Origin: Rhodoluna sp.
GTDB lineage: Bacteria; Actinomycetota; Actinomycetes; Actinomycetales; Microbacteriaceae
Direction of reading: 5' to 3'
Assembly (NCBI RefSeq): GCF_024639375.1
Contig: NZ_JAHEIM010000012.1
Span: forward strand, 1-62,767
DNA length: 62,767 nt
The position numbers and the translations under genes were made by a program. Positions 52,121 through 61,032 of this stretch are shown piece by piece. Position 1 is the stretch's first letter; each line of letters starts with the position of its first letter. Below the pieces are notes generated by a model that saw only the letters and a list, made by a program, of their open reading frames with translations, was not told the DNA's origin and did not search any database.

Positions 52121-52126
52121 TTGACT

Positions 52127-52687
52127 ATGTCTCGACTACTAGCCGCAATTGTTGGCTTGGGTCTAGTCATCAGCCTCGGGGGATGCGCTGTTCCGGCTGC
52201 TGATGGCGGCTCGCCAACAGCTTTGCCAACCCCAACACCAGATCAGTCGCTCGTGCCTACTCAGGCACCTGCAACTATTGCTGATGTTGACCCAGAGACC
52301 TATAGCGACGGCTTCGGATGGTATTCATTCAAGGTTGGCGATGGCCCAGCTTGGTGCACTATCGCAACCGACATGAATCAAATCATCTGTGAGCAAAACG
52401 AAGCGACTGCGGTTTATGCGCCAATTCCTGCGCCAGCTGATTGCAGCGGCAGCTATGGCTACCAGCTTCGACTTTGGTCAACAACCCCAGCCTCGGGCGC
52501 AACCGCTGAATTCGTATGTGCCACCGGTCAATTCCAAGACCCAAGCCAATCGCAAGTGTTGCCTTCTGGCAGCCGCATCAATGTGCCACCGTTTTCTTGC
52601 TACGTGCAAGACATCACAGCGCGCTGCGACAACGAATCAGGTCAGTGGATGGCCCTTGGCCGGCAGACCTGGTCTTTGCACCCATAA
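52127..52687 (+). CDS. Putative lipoprotein, unknown function
   Basis: A 186-residue exported protein. It has a signal peptide with basic start (MSR), hydrophobic LLAAIVGLGLVISL and the lipobox LGGC with the lipidated Cys at residue 20. A Pro/Thr-rich linker follows (SPTALPTPTPDQSLVPTQ, about 29-46), then a domain of about 130 residues with four to six Cys (WCTIATDMNQIIC, DCSGSYGY, FVCATG, FSCYVQDITARC), which could form disulphides outside the membrane. No family recognised. It follows asd by 24 nt but has its own leaderless-type promoter, and is convergent with 52703-53593. Confidence 0.8.
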   Translation: MSRLLAAIVGLGLVISLGGCAVPAADGGSPTALPTPTPDQSLVPTQAPATIADVDPETYSDGFGWYSFKVGDGPAWCTIATDMNQIICEQNEATAVYAPIPAPADCSGSYGYQLRLWSTTPASGATAEFVCATGQFQDPSQSQVLPSGSRINVPPFSCYVQDITARCDNESGQWMALGRQTWSLHP

Positions 52688-52702
52688 GGCATCCGAAGTT
52701 TT

Positions 52703-53593
52703 TTAGTCGCGCGCTTCTAGTGTGATGAGTCGCACTTCTGGGCGGCAGAAGAAACGCACTGGCGCGTAAATCGAGTGGCCCAGACCGGCAACAACATTTA
52801 GCAACATGTCTTTGCCACCAAAATTCCATCCGCTAAGACCCTTGGCATTTTTATTTGGCAAATCGCAATTCGTGGTTAGCGCGCCAATCAGAGGCAAACA
52901 AACTTGACCACCGTGAGTGTGGCCGGCAAAGACCATTGCTGCACCGGCCTTGCTCATAGCCTCGAGCACGCGCATGTAGGGCGCATGGCTAACCCCAATA
53001 ACTACTTGTGCGTCGGCAACTCGGTTTGCCTGCGCGGGCAAGGTTTGCAAATCATCAAGGCCATCGTGTGCATCATCCACGCCAATAAAACCAAACTTCA
53101 CACCGTTGATGGTGATTTGCCCCTCGCGGTTATTTAGGTTCAACCAACCGGCTGCACGAAATGAACTCACTAATCTCGCTGTGTCGAGGGCGGGGCCTTC
53201 ACTGCGTTCAGATGGTTTGGCTAAGTAGCCGAGTGGGTTGCGCAACACCGGTGCAAAGTAATCGTTAGAGCCGTTTACAAAAACACCAGCATTTTGCATC
53301 AGCGGGCCAAGCGCAGAAAGCACTGGTGCAATTGCTTCACCATGCCCAAGGTTGTCTCCGGTGTTTATCACTAGGTCGGGGCGCAGCTCACCAAGTTTTT
53401 TGATGAAGCGCTGTTTGCGTTTTTGCCATGGGGCCATGTGAATGTCGCCAATGTGCAAAACGGTAATTGAAGGTGAACCCTTTGGCAGTAGTTTCACCGT
53501 GGCACGACGAATTACATAAAGGTGTCGCTCAACGCCAATGCCCCAAACGGCCGCGGCCGCTGCAAGTGCAACAACAACCCACAGCCACTGCAT
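52703..53593 (-). CDS. Membrane-anchored metallophosphoesterase
   Basis: A 296-residue calcineurin-like phosphatase. An N-terminal TM (residues 1-19) is followed by the metal motifs GDIHM (about 49-53), NTGDNLGHG, GSNDY, GVSHAPY and GHTHGGQVCLP. YkuE/lipid-A-precursor-like enzymes of this kind act on phospholipid or wall precursors; the substrate is unknown. ATG 53593 lies 2 nt after the stop of the class A PBP gene upstream, so the two are co-expressed, which fits a cell-envelope role. Confidence 0.9.
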   Translation of the reverse strand: MQWLWVVVALAAAAAVWGIGVERHLYVIRRATVKLLPKGSPSITVLHIGDIHMAPWQKRKQRFIKKLGELRPDLVINTGDNLGHGEAIAPVLSALGPLMQNAGVFVNGSNDYFAPVLRNPLGYLAKPSERSEGPALDTARLVSSFRAAGWLNLNNREGQITINGVKFGFIGVDDAHDGLDDLQTLPAQANRVADAQVVIGVSHAPYMRVLEAMSKAGAAMVFAGHTHGGQVCLPLIGALTTNCDLPNKNAKGLSGWNFGGKDMLLNVVAGLGHSIYAPVRFFCRPEVRLITLEARD

Positions 53594-53595
53594 GA

Positions 53596-56100
53596 TTATG
53601 GGCCGGTGCTGATGATCAACAGAATTGCACCAGCAGATGCGGCTGGAGTGCCGGCTGCTGGGTCAGTGCCCACAACCTTGCCCTTTGGCACGGTTGGTGA
53701 CTTCACAAAGAACTGTGTTTGCGATGGCTGAGGTTCACTCACTGCCGAGAAGCCGGCTGCCAACAATGTTGACTTCGCAGCTTCAACAGTCATGCCTGCA
53801 ACATCTGGCACCCCAACCTTGCCACCCTTAGAAATCAGAATGCGAATCTGTGAACCGCGAGGCACAACGGTTCCCACAGCAGGTGAGGTGCGAGCAACGC
53901 TGCCGGCTGGCATCGATGAAGCAACGCGTGAAGTGATTACTTTGGCGTTTAGGTCTGAAGATTTGATCAGCTCAACCGCAGCATCTGGAGCTTGACCAGC
54001 TGCGTTTGGAATGGTGATCATGGTGGCGTCAATCATGCTCTGAGGTGGCTGAGTGAACGCGGTGCCTGGGTAAAGTTTGTTGGCGGTCTTCATGATGGTT
54101 CGCCAAATATCGTGACGCACGGTGTTGGCAGCCTTGTTGTTCAACAGCAAGCCAGATAGCGACTTATTGCCAACTACGTTGCCAACCCAGGTTGCGGTTG
54201 CAACCGAGCTTGAGAAACCAGTCATCCAGGTGTGAACACCAGAGTCTGTGGTTCCGGTTTTACCGGCCAGGGGAGTGCCATCGCCAGTGTTAGATGCGCC
54301 ACCGGTTCCGCCAGAAATTACGCGTTGCATTGCATAGGTCATGCCGGCGGCAACCTCAGGAGTAACCGCTGGAGAGCAAAGGCTCTTAGGTGCGATCAAT
54401 TCTTTTTGGGTGCTGCGAACAATTACCTTGTCGATGGCAATTGGTGAACAGTAAACGCCGTGGTTTGATATGCCGGCCATTGCAGCGGCCATGGTGATCG
54501 GCGCAAGTTCGTTGGTGCCAATGATCGAAGCTGGCACATACTGCAGCTCGGTTCCGTCGGCACGGTGAATGCCAAAACGCATCGCGGTGTCGCGAATATC
54601 GCAAAGGTCTAGTTGGCTTGCCATCGCAGCGAATGCGGTGTTCACCGACATCGAAGTTGCCTGAACCACGTTTAGGTCTTCGGGTTCTTTCACAATGTTG
54701 TTTGGCTTCCAAGTGCCAACGATTCCACCACAACGAGATGAGAACTGTGATGCATCCCACTCCTGCACGCGGCCGTCAACGTGATCCATCAGGTGGAATC
54801 CGTTGGTTAACCACTGTGCCAAGGTGAAGACCTTATAAGTCGAACCAGTTTGGAAGCCAGAAGAACCACCGTAGTCACGGTCGGTTGCATAGTTCACCGA
54901 AGTGTGGCCCAGTTCTTTGCTTGAGGTCTGGTCAAAGATTCGGTTCTGGGCCATTGCCAATACGCGGCCGGTGCCAACCTGAACCGAAACGCTTGCGCTA
55001 CCGATTTGACTTGGTGCATCTGCCGGCGCCCAGGTCATTTCAGCCTTGTGCGCTGCTGCCTGCACCTTCATGTCCATGGTGCTGTAAATCTCAAGACCAC
55101 CACGGCGAAGCAAGTTTTCGCGGTCTTCAGGGGTGGCACCGAATTCGCTGTTGTTGCGCACTGTCCAAACCACATAGTCACAAAAGAAGGCTGTGGTCTG
55201 ATTTGCTTCACAACCGCTTGGAGTGTGGGTTAGGTGCACAGTGATTGGCGTTGCCTTTGCGGCCGATGCCTGTTCGCCAGTGATGTAGCCGGCGTCTTGC
55301 ATGTTGTTAATCACGTAGTCGCGGCGGCCCTTGGCGCGGTCAAGGTTGGCAGGGTCATCTGGCTTGTAGTCATTTGGTGACTTCAACATTCCAGCAAGCA
55401 ACGCTGCCTCAGGAATGTCTAGCTCGCTGGCCTTCTTGCCGAAGTAGTAGTTCGAGGCAGCTTCGATGCCGTTGATCTGGTTTCCAAAGAACGAAAGGTT
55501 CAGGTAACCAGCCAAAATCTCCTGCTTTGTTGCAACGCCCTCTAGAGCCATCGCCAAACGAATTTCGCGAAGCTTGCGGTCAATGCTCACCGCGGTTGCA
55601 TCGGCCATGGCCTGCTTGTCGCCACTGAGGTTTGCAGCCTCAACCAATGAGTTCTTCACATATTGCATGGTGATGGTAGAACCACCAGGGCCATTTCCCA
55701 AAGATGCCGCGCTGGTAATACCGGCACGAATCAATGAAACCCAGTCCACACCGCCGTGCTCAAAGAATCGAGGGTCTTCGGTGGCCACCACTGCATTGCG
55801 AATATTTGGTGACATTTGGTTGTAATCAATCGAGATTCGGTTCTCGTGATAGAAAGATGCAACCTCAACTGGCTTGCCGTCTGCGTTGCCATAAAGTGTT
55901 GAAGCTTGGGATGCGTTTACCGGGCGAATGTAATCTGGCAGGTTCTCAAAAATTGTGATTCCAGCGGATGCGGCAAAGCCACCCACAAGGGCAATCGGAG
56001 CCAAAAGCGCGAGGCCAACTACGCCTGCTAGTGCTGATAATCCGGTGTATTTAAGGATGCCGCCCGTAAGGGTTTCGGGCTTGCGGGGCGAACGAGACAT
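53596..56100 (-). CDS. Bifunctional penicillin-binding protein with PASTA domains
   Basis: An 834-residue class A PBP: a short basic N-terminus (SRSPRKPE), a TM (about residues 19-45), a GT51 transglycosylase with ATEDPRFFEHGGVD (catalytic Glu), and GGSTITMQYVKN. The transpeptidase follows with STYK (SxxK), SVN (SMSVNTAF) and KTG (AGKTGTTDS). Two PASTA repeats end the protein (IPNAAGQAPDAAVELI; VPDVAGMTVEAAKSTLLAAGF). It polymerises and crosslinks peptidoglycan. ATG 56100 has TAACCT 7 nt upstream, a leaderless arrangement; the upstream TTG 56121 is rejected. Confidence 0.95.
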   Translation of the reverse strand: MSRSPRKPETLTGGILKYTGLSALAGVVGLALLAPIALVGGFAASAGITIFENLPDYIRPVNASQASTLYGNADGKPVEVASFYHENRISIDYNQMSPNIRNAVVATEDPRFFEHGGVDWVSLIRAGITSAASLGNGPGGSTITMQYVKNSLVEAANLSGDKQAMADATAVSIDRKLREIRLAMALEGVATKQEILAGYLNLSFFGNQINGIEAASNYYFGKKASELDIPEAALLAGMLKSPNDYKPDDPANLDRAKGRRDYVINNMQDAGYITGEQASAAKATPITVHLTHTPSGCEANQTTAFFCDYVVWTVRNNSEFGATPEDRENLLRRGGLEIYSTMDMKVQAAAHKAEMTWAPADAPSQIGSASVSVQVGTGRVLAMAQNRIFDQTSSKELGHTSVNYATDRDYGGSSGFQTGSTYKVFTLAQWLTNGFHLMDHVDGRVQEWDASQFSSRCGGIVGTWKPNNIVKEPEDLNVVQATSMSVNTAFAAMASQLDLCDIRDTAMRFGIHRADGTELQYVPASIIGTNELAPITMAAAMAGISNHGVYCSPIAIDKVIVRSTQKELIAPKSLCSPAVTPEVAAGMTYAMQRVISGGTGGASNTGDGTPLAGKTGTTDSGVHTWMTGFSSSVATATWVGNVVGNKSLSGLLLNNKAANTVRHDIWRTIMKTANKLYPGTAFTQPPQSMIDATMITIPNAAGQAPDAAVELIKSSDLNAKVITSRVASSMPAGSVARTSPAVGTVVPRGSQIRILISKGGKVGVPDVAGMTVEAAKSTLLAAGFSAVSEPQPSQTQFFVKSPTVPKGKVVGTDPAAGTPAASAGAILLIISTGP

Positions 56101-56107
56101 AAACTCT

Positions 56108-56113
56108 AGGTTA
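56108..56113 (-). promoter_or_regulatory. Probable -10 element (TAACCT on minus strand), leaderless PBP gene
   Basis: The hexamer lies 7 nt before ATG 56100. Confidence 0.5.
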
Positions 56114-56141
56114 CCTGACAACCCCTGAGAGGATTCTGTAA

Positions 56142-56297
56142 ATGATTAAGTGGGAGTACATCACAACCCCTTTGCTATTGCACCGCGAGACCGCAATTTT
56201 GAATAACTGGGGGTCAGAAGGTTGGGAATTAGTGCAAATCGTGACCGGCCCCGAGGGCGGTCTTGTAGCCTTCTTTAAGCGCCAAATCGCCGCTTAA
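56142..56297 (+). CDS. DUF4177 small protein, 51 residues
   Basis: A short gene: ATG 56142, GAGAGGA ribosome site about 8 nt upstream, stop TAA 56295-56297. The product begins MIKWEYITTPLL, has NNWGSEGWELVQIV in the middle and ends FFKRQIAA, matching the DUF4177 family of about 50-residue actinobacterial proteins of unknown function. Its stop codon overlaps the AAGGAG ribosome site of the RidA gene, so the two should be translated together. It is divergent from the class A PBP. Confidence 0.88.
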   Translation: MIKWEYITTPLLLHRETAILNNWGSEGWELVQIVTGPEGGLVAFFKRQIAA

Positions 56298-56307
56298 GGA
56301 GACCTAA

Positions 56308-56778
56308 ATGTCAAGAATTGAAACCCTGATGGCTGAACTTGGCCACCCGCTGCCAGAAGTTGCCAAGCCAGTTGCTGCCTATGTGCCAGCTGTGTCTAGC
56401 GGCAGCCTTTGCTTCACCTCTGGTCAGTTGCCATTTGTTGATGGCAAGTTGCCGGCAGCCGGCAAGGTGGGCGAGGGCGTTGGCCTGGTGGACCCTATTC
56501 GCGCTAAAGAGTTGGCTCAGATTTGCGCTTTGAACGCGCTTGCTGCTTTGAAGGGCGAAATTGGCAACCTAGACCGAGTGACCCGCATTGTTAAGGTTGT
56601 TGGCTTCGTGGCTTCGGCTCCAGAATTTACCGGCCAGCCTGCGGTTATAAACGGCGCTAGCGAGTTCTTGAGTAAGGTTTTTGGAGACTTGGGCATTCAC
56701 GCTCGTTCGGCCGTTGGAGTGGCTTCATTGCCACTTGACTCAGCCGTTGAGGTCGAAATCATCGCGGAGTTCAACTAA
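56308..56778 (+). CDS. RidA/YjgF-family protein
   Basis: A 156-residue Rid protein: VAAYVPAVSSGSLCFTSGQLPFVDGKLP (residues about 22-49), AQICALNALAALKGEIGNLDRVTRIVKVVGFVAS and HARSAVGVASLPLDSAVEVEIIAEF. The usual RidA Arg of the R(S/T)(A/V) motif is present in ARSAVGV. Rid proteins hydrolyse reactive enamine/imine intermediates from PLP enzymes. The length and insertion before the core fit a Rid subfamily with slightly longer N-terminus. It is coupled to the DUF4177 gene and ends at the terminator stem 56798-56838. Confidence 0.9.
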   Translation: MSRIETLMAELGHPLPEVAKPVAAYVPAVSSGSLCFTSGQLPFVDGKLPAAGKVGEGVGLVDPIRAKELAQICALNALAALKGEIGNLDRVTRIVKVVGFVASAPEFTGQPAVINGASEFLSKVFGDLGIHARSAVGVASLPLDSAVEVEIIAEFN

Positions 56779-56797
56779 CAAAACTTCAGCTTTAAAA

Positions 56798-56838
56798 GGA
56801 AACCCCCGAGTCTAGAGAGAGAAGACTCGGGGGTTTCC
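56798..56838. terminator. Strong 16-bp stem between RidA and acetyl-CoA synthetase genes
   Basis: GGAAACCCCCGAGTCT (56798-56813) is perfectly complementary to AGACTCGGGGGTTTCC (56823-56838), loop AGAGAGAGA. On the minus strand it is followed by TTTTAAAG, so it is best for the acs direction; it can also block the opposite one. Confidence 0.85.
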
Positions 56839-56848
56839 AGCATTAATG

Positions 56849-58822
56849 TTAGTCGCTCGCGCCACCGGCAATTTTGCCGCTAATGATATCCATCACCGAG
56901 GTATCAGCCAAGGTGGTCACGTCGCCAACCGGGCGATCTTCGGCAACATCGCGCAACAAGCGGCGCATGATTTTGCCCGATCGAGTCTTTGGCAATTCAC
57001 CAACCACCATGATGGTGCGCGGTCTTGCGATTGGGCCAATTTCCTTGGTCACGTGATCACGCAAGATCTTGCTAACGTCTGCATCAGAACCAACTGATTC
57101 CAGCTGACTCTGACGCAAAATCACAAATGCCACAACGGCCTGGCCGGTGGTTTCATCCTTAGCGCCAACTACGGCTGCCTCGGCAACAAACGGGTGTGAC
57201 ACCAAAGCCGATTCGATTTCGGCGGTCGATAGGCGGTGCCCCGAGACGTTCATCACATCGTCAACGCGGCCGAGCAACCAAAGGTCGCCGTCCTCGTCGA
57301 ACTTGGCGCCGTCACCGGCAAAGTAAATGCCGTCGAACTTCGACCAGTAGGTGTCTTGGAATCGCTCCGGGTCGCCCCAGATTCCGCGAAGCATTGACGG
57401 CCAAGGTTCGGTGATGGTCAGCAATCCAGCGTGACCATTGCCAAGCACGTTGCCGTCGTCATCCAAGATTTTCAATTCGATACCCGGCAGCGGCAACTGT
57501 GCCGAACCAGGCTTCAAAGTTGTGATGCCCGGCAGTGGTGAGATCATGATTGCGCCGGTTTCGGTCTGCCACCAGGTGTCAACAATCGGAGCATGCCCGC
57601 CTCCAATAACCTTGCGGTACCACATCCACGCTTCTGGGTTAATTGGTTCACCAACCGAACCAAGAACGCGAATGGTGCTGAGGTTGTATTGGTTCGGAAA
57701 CTGGCTGCCCATCTTCATAAACGAACGAATTGCAGTTGGTGCGGTGTACAAAATTGAGACGCCGTACTTTTGCACGATGCTCCACCAGCGACCCCAGTCA
57801 GGTGTTTCTGGTGTGCCTTCATAAATTACTTGGGATGCCCCGTTGGCTAGCGGGCCGTAGGCAACATAGCTGTGGCCGGTGATCCAACCGATGTCGGCGG
57901 TGCACCAGTAAACGTCTTGTTCGGCGTGAAGGTCGAAAACATTTTTGTGTGTGTAAGCGGCTTGGGTTAGGTAACCACCGGTGGTGTGCAAAATGCCTTT
58001 TGGCTTGCCGGTGGTGCCAGAGGTGTAAAGAATGAAAAGCGGGTGCTCTGCGTGAAATGGCTGAGCAACGTGTTCGTCGCTTGCTTCGCCTAGTGCGAGT
58101 GACCAATCGATGTCACGACCTTCAACCCAGGCAACATCTTGGTTGGTTCGCTTCACAACCAAAACATTTTTTACCGAGGCGCACTTGCCGCCGCTGAGTG
58201 CTTCGTCAACAGCTGGCTTAAGTGCACTTGCCTTGCCCTTGCGGTAGCCGCCATCCGCGGTGATAACAAGTTTTGCCTGGGCGTCTTCGATGCGTGTGCT
58301 TAGTGATTCGGCAGAGAAGCCACCAAAGATAACTGAGTGCACGGCACCGATGCGAGCAACGGCTTGCATGGCCACAATGGCCTCGGGAATCATCGGCATA
58401 TAAATTGCCACACGGTCGCCGGCTTTGACGCCCAACTCGGTGAGCACGTTGGCTGCCTTTTTTACCTGACGGGTGAGCTCGGCATAGGTGACTTCGCGGC
58501 TGTCGCCAGGCTCGCCTTCAAAGTAAAGCGCTACGCGGTCGCCATTGCCGGCCTCAACGTGGCGGTCGAGGCAGTTATAAGAGATGTTGATTTCGCCGTC
58601 GTGAAACCAACGGGCGAATGGGGGATTGGTCCAGTCGAGAACCTGAGTGAAGGGTTTGTGCCAGTGCAGCTCTTTGGCCTGGTTGGCCCAGAAAGATAGG
58701 CGGTCTGCTTGAGCCTGCTGATAGAGCGCCGGCTGGGCTATGGCCTGGCGGGCAAACTCCGAATCTGGGGCAAAATGGCGGTCTTCGTGAAGCAGGTTTT
58801 CAATTTCGTGATCCGCAGACAT
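56849..58822 (-). CDS. acs: Acetyl-CoA synthetase (AMP-forming)
   Basis: A 657-residue acyl-adenylate enzyme. Visible are the N-terminal FWANQAKELHWHKPF, YTSGTTGKPKGILHTTGGYL (A3 loop), WCTADIGWITGHSYVAYGPL, TWWQTETGAIMISPLPG, DGIYFAGDGAKFDEDGDLWLLGRVDDVMNVSGHRLSTAEIE, and the C-terminal PKTRSGKIMRRLLRD with the acetylatable lysine. It activates acetate. ATG 58822 lies 6 nt after GGAGG; the preceding ATG (58825) is too close and the ORF to 58873 lacks support. It is divergent from the Tad cluster across 287 nt holding three hairpins. Confidence 0.96.
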   Translation of the reverse strand: MSADHEIENLLHEDRHFAPDSEFARQAIAQPALYQQAQADRLSFWANQAKELHWHKPFTQVLDWTNPPFARWFHDGEINISYNCLDRHVEAGNGDRVALYFEGEPGDSREVTYAELTRQVKKAANVLTELGVKAGDRVAIYMPMIPEAIVAMQAVARIGAVHSVIFGGFSAESLSTRIEDAQAKLVITADGGYRKGKASALKPAVDEALSGGKCASVKNVLVVKRTNQDVAWVEGRDIDWSLALGEASDEHVAQPFHAEHPLFILYTSGTTGKPKGILHTTGGYLTQAAYTHKNVFDLHAEQDVYWCTADIGWITGHSYVAYGPLANGASQVIYEGTPETPDWGRWWSIVQKYGVSILYTAPTAIRSFMKMGSQFPNQYNLSTIRVLGSVGEPINPEAWMWYRKVIGGGHAPIVDTWWQTETGAIMISPLPGITTLKPGSAQLPLPGIELKILDDDGNVLGNGHAGLLTITEPWPSMLRGIWGDPERFQDTYWSKFDGIYFAGDGAKFDEDGDLWLLGRVDDVMNVSGHRLSTAEIESALVSHPFVAEAAVVGAKDETTGQAVVAFVILRQSQLESVGSDADVSKILRDHVTKEIGPIARPRTIMVVGELPKTRSGKIMRRLLRDVAEDRPVGDVTTLADTSVMDIISGKIAGGASD

Positions 58823-58935
58823 CATCGTCCTCCAAAATAGGCAGTCTGCTAAATCTTGCCATAAAGAAAACATTTCTATTTATTTTTTTTCGCGAAAAGG
58901 AAGGATTTTGCCAAATTGTTGTTTATTCTTAATGC

Positions 58936-59019
58936 GTCGGTTTTTTACCGACCTGCGATACCAGTTTCCCCCAAATTTGGTATCGCCTGGCCCCAATCCC
59001 TCCCCCAGGGCTTGGGGCC
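58936..59019. repeat. Three consecutive hairpins in the acs/tad divergent gap
   Basis: Hairpin 1 is GTCGGT/ACCGAC (58936-58941 with 58947-58952). Hairpin 2 is GCGATACCA/TGGTATCGC (58955-58963 with 58978-58986). Hairpin 3 is GGCCCCAA/TTGGGGCC (58989-58996 with 59012-59019) with a further CCCT/AGGG inside its loop. All stems are perfect. They are packed nearly end to end in the acs upstream region and the leader of the Tad ATPase gene. Confidence 0.7.
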
Positions 59020-59109
59020 CCCTAATTTAACTGGGCATCTAGTCGGCTGGTTTTCCACAGATTGCCTGGGTTTTCAATAATCCTCGGATGACTGCCGCAC
59101 GCTGGTGGG

Positions 59110-60024
59110 GTGATTCCTGAAGAATTGGGCCCAAAGCTGGCTGGTCTGCTGAGCCAGCCAGGCGTGACCGATGTCTTGGTCAACGGCTGCACTGAGGTGT
59201 GGCTGCAGCGTGGTGGGGCCGGCATGGTTCGCATCCAAAGCCCGTTTGAATCAGAACAAGAGCTGGCCCAGTTGGCCCAGGCAACCATTGCGGCCGGTGG
59301 CCGACACCTCGACCAAGCCAATCCCTTTGCCGACGTTGCCATTGGGGCCGTTCGGTTTCATGCCAGCCTCGCTTCAGATTGCAACCCGGCAACCCACATT
59401 TCAATTCGTAGTCACATCGAGCGCCAATTTGGGCTTCGGCAGTTATGCGATTTTGGCATGTTCGATTCTCAACAATTGCAGTTGCTGCAATCCATCGTTG
59501 CAGCCAAGCAAAACTTTTTGATTGCTGGCCCAACCGGCAGTGGCAAAACCACTTTGCTGCGCGCAATGTTGGGCGAATGTGCAAACGACCGAATCATCGC
59601 TCTCGAAGACGTTGCCGAATTGCAACTGGCGGCGGGTCATTTTGTTGCCATGCAAACCAGGCAGCCAAATGTTGAAGGCAAGGGCGAAATAACTCTCGAG
59701 CGATTGGTGCGCGAAGCGTTGCGAATGCGGCCAGATCGAATTGCGGTTGGTGAAGTGCGCGGTGTTGAGTTAGTCACCATGCTTCAGGCTCTGAACACCG
59801 GTCACTCGGGTGCAGGTGCAACAATTCACGCCAACAGTCTGCCGCATGTGGTTTCGCGGTTGAACCTGATAGCGCACCAAGCCGGTTTAGGGCGAGCCGA
59901 ACTAGCTGAGTTGGTTTCGAGCGCACTCGACTGGGTTTTGTTTGTTGACTCGCGCTGTCTAATTTCGATTGCCAAATTTCAGAGAGCGCGCAACGGGTTG
60001 CTCGAGGTGGTCGTTCATGAGTGA
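59110..60024 (+). CDS. TadA/CpaF-type secretion ATPase (short form)
   Basis: A 304-residue type II/IV secretion ATPase. An N-terminal domain (GVTDVLVNGCTEVWLQR, then ISIRSH near 98-102) precedes Walker A GPTGSGKTT (140-148), the Asp box IIALEDVAELQL, Walker B MRPDRIAVGEVRG and the His box HSGAGATIHANS. It lacks the roughly 100-residue N-terminal extension of full TadA, as in the actinobacterial Tad-like clusters that lie beside DNA-processing genes. It should power assembly of Flp-type filaments. GTG 59110 has only a weak ribosome site. The stop overlaps the next gene by 8 bp. Confidence 0.88.
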   Translation: MIPEELGPKLAGLLSQPGVTDVLVNGCTEVWLQRGGAGMVRIQSPFESEQELAQLAQATIAAGGRHLDQANPFADVAIGAVRFHASLASDCNPATHISIRSHIERQFGLRQLCDFGMFDSQQLQLLQSIVAAKQNFLIAGPTGSGKTTLLRAMLGECANDRIIALEDVAELQLAAGHFVAMQTRQPNVEGKGEITLERLVREALRMRPDRIAVGEVRGVELVTMLQALNTGHSGAGATIHANSLPHVVSRLNLIAHQAGLGRAELAELVSSALDWVLFVDSRCLISIAKFQRARNGLLEVVVHE

Positions 60025-60811
60025 TGTAGTGCGACAACTTTCGGCGTTGGTTGGTGCTGGGTTGCCGGCAATCAAAGCAAGGCAACTTGTGCAAGAGCAA
60101 CTAGATCAAGTTTCAGCGGCCGAGTTAAAACACATCGACCTAATCTTTGACATCTGCGTAAAAACCGGTGGGCCAATTGCGGCTTCATTAGATCGACTGG
60201 CCAACGTTATGACTCATAGGTTCAAGCAGCACCAGCAAGCGCAGGTTGCCTTTGCCGCACCAAAAGCTACAGCAAAGCTGGTGATGGCCTTGCCGGTGTT
60301 GGCCTTGCTGGCCGCGCAGTTGCTGGGCATGAATCCGGTCAGAGCAATTTTCACAACACCTGTAGCGTTTGCCTCGGTGTTGATTGGTGGCGCATTGCTT
60401 TATGGCGGGCGAGTGTGGAGCAACTCAATGTTGGCCAAAGCTGTGCCCGAGCAATCAGATGCCGGTGCTTTTTTAGACGCAGTGGCGGTGGCGCTCAACG
60501 CGGGCCTCAATGTGCAGCAGGCTGTGTTGATTGCCAAGCAAAGTTTTGCTCAGCACTTTGACCAAGTTGATCAAGAATCAATCGACGAATTACAAAAGGC
60601 CATTGACCTAAGTTCGCAAAGTGGTGCAGCAATCGCACCTTTGTTGATCGCCAATGCCGATCGACTCAGAGAAGCGCAAAACAACCACACCGCCAATCGG
60701 TTGGCAAAACTTTCGGTGAGTCTGATGATTCCTCTTGGGCTGGCTGTTTTGCCCGCCTTTGTTTTGCTTTCAATTGTGCCCATTGCCATCAGTTTGCTAA
60801 CCAATAAATAG
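60017..60811 (+). CDS. TadB/TadC-type inner-membrane platform protein
   Basis: A 264-residue type II secretion F-domain protein. A short N-terminal helical section (QLSALVGAGLPAIKARQLV, residues about 6-24) is followed by two hydrophobic spans near 95-112 and 115-135, then a second F domain with AVAVALNAGLNVQQAVLIAK, and a final TM (LAVLPAFVLLSIVPIAISLL, about 240-260). ATG 60017 overlaps the ATPase gene; the ORF extension to 59969 is rejected. Only one platform protein is present where full Tad systems have both TadB and TadC. Confidence 0.85.
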   Translation: MSDVVRQLSALVGAGLPAIKARQLVQEQLDQVSAAELKHIDLIFDICVKTGGPIAASLDRLANVMTHRFKQHQQAQVAFAAPKATAKLVMALPVLALLAAQLLGMNPVRAIFTTPVAFASVLIGGALLYGGRVWSNSMLAKAVPEQSDAGAFLDAVAVALNAGLNVQQAVLIAKQSFAQHFDQVDQESIDELQKAIDLSSQSGAAIAPLLIANADRLREAQNNHTANRLAKLSVSLMIPLGLAVLPAFVLLSIVPIAISLLTNK

Positions 60812-60822
60812 AAGGAGAAGAA

Positions 60823-61032
60823 ATGCTACAAAAATTGCGCGACGAAACCGGTGCCGCAACAGCCGAGTATGCAATTGCCACTATGGCTGCCGTTGGGTTT
60901 GCCGGCTTGCTCGTAGTGATCATGCGCAGCGACGAAGTCAGAACAATCCTGTTTGATCTGGTGAAGAGCGCTTTGAGTTTTACCAACCCAAATGGCGAGG
61001 CAGCGGCAGTTGACCCTGCGGCAGGTTTGTGA
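60823..61032 (+). CDS. Flp pilin-like protein (DUF4244)
   Basis: A 69-residue pilin-like protein. Its N-terminus MLQKLRDETG is followed by AATAEYAIATMAAVGFAGLLVVIM. If cut after Gly10, Glu lies at +5 and Tyr at +6, the exact type IVb Flp processing pattern. A hydrophobic helix follows and the short C-terminus is acidic. It matches the DUF4244 family seen in actinobacterial Tad-like clusters. It is probably the major filament subunit. AAGGAGAAGAA precedes ATG 60823. It overlaps the next gene by 4 bp. Confidence 0.85.
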   Translation: MLQKLRDETGAATAEYAIATMAAVGFAGLLVVIMRSDEVRTILFDLVKSALSFTNPNGEAAAVDPAAGL

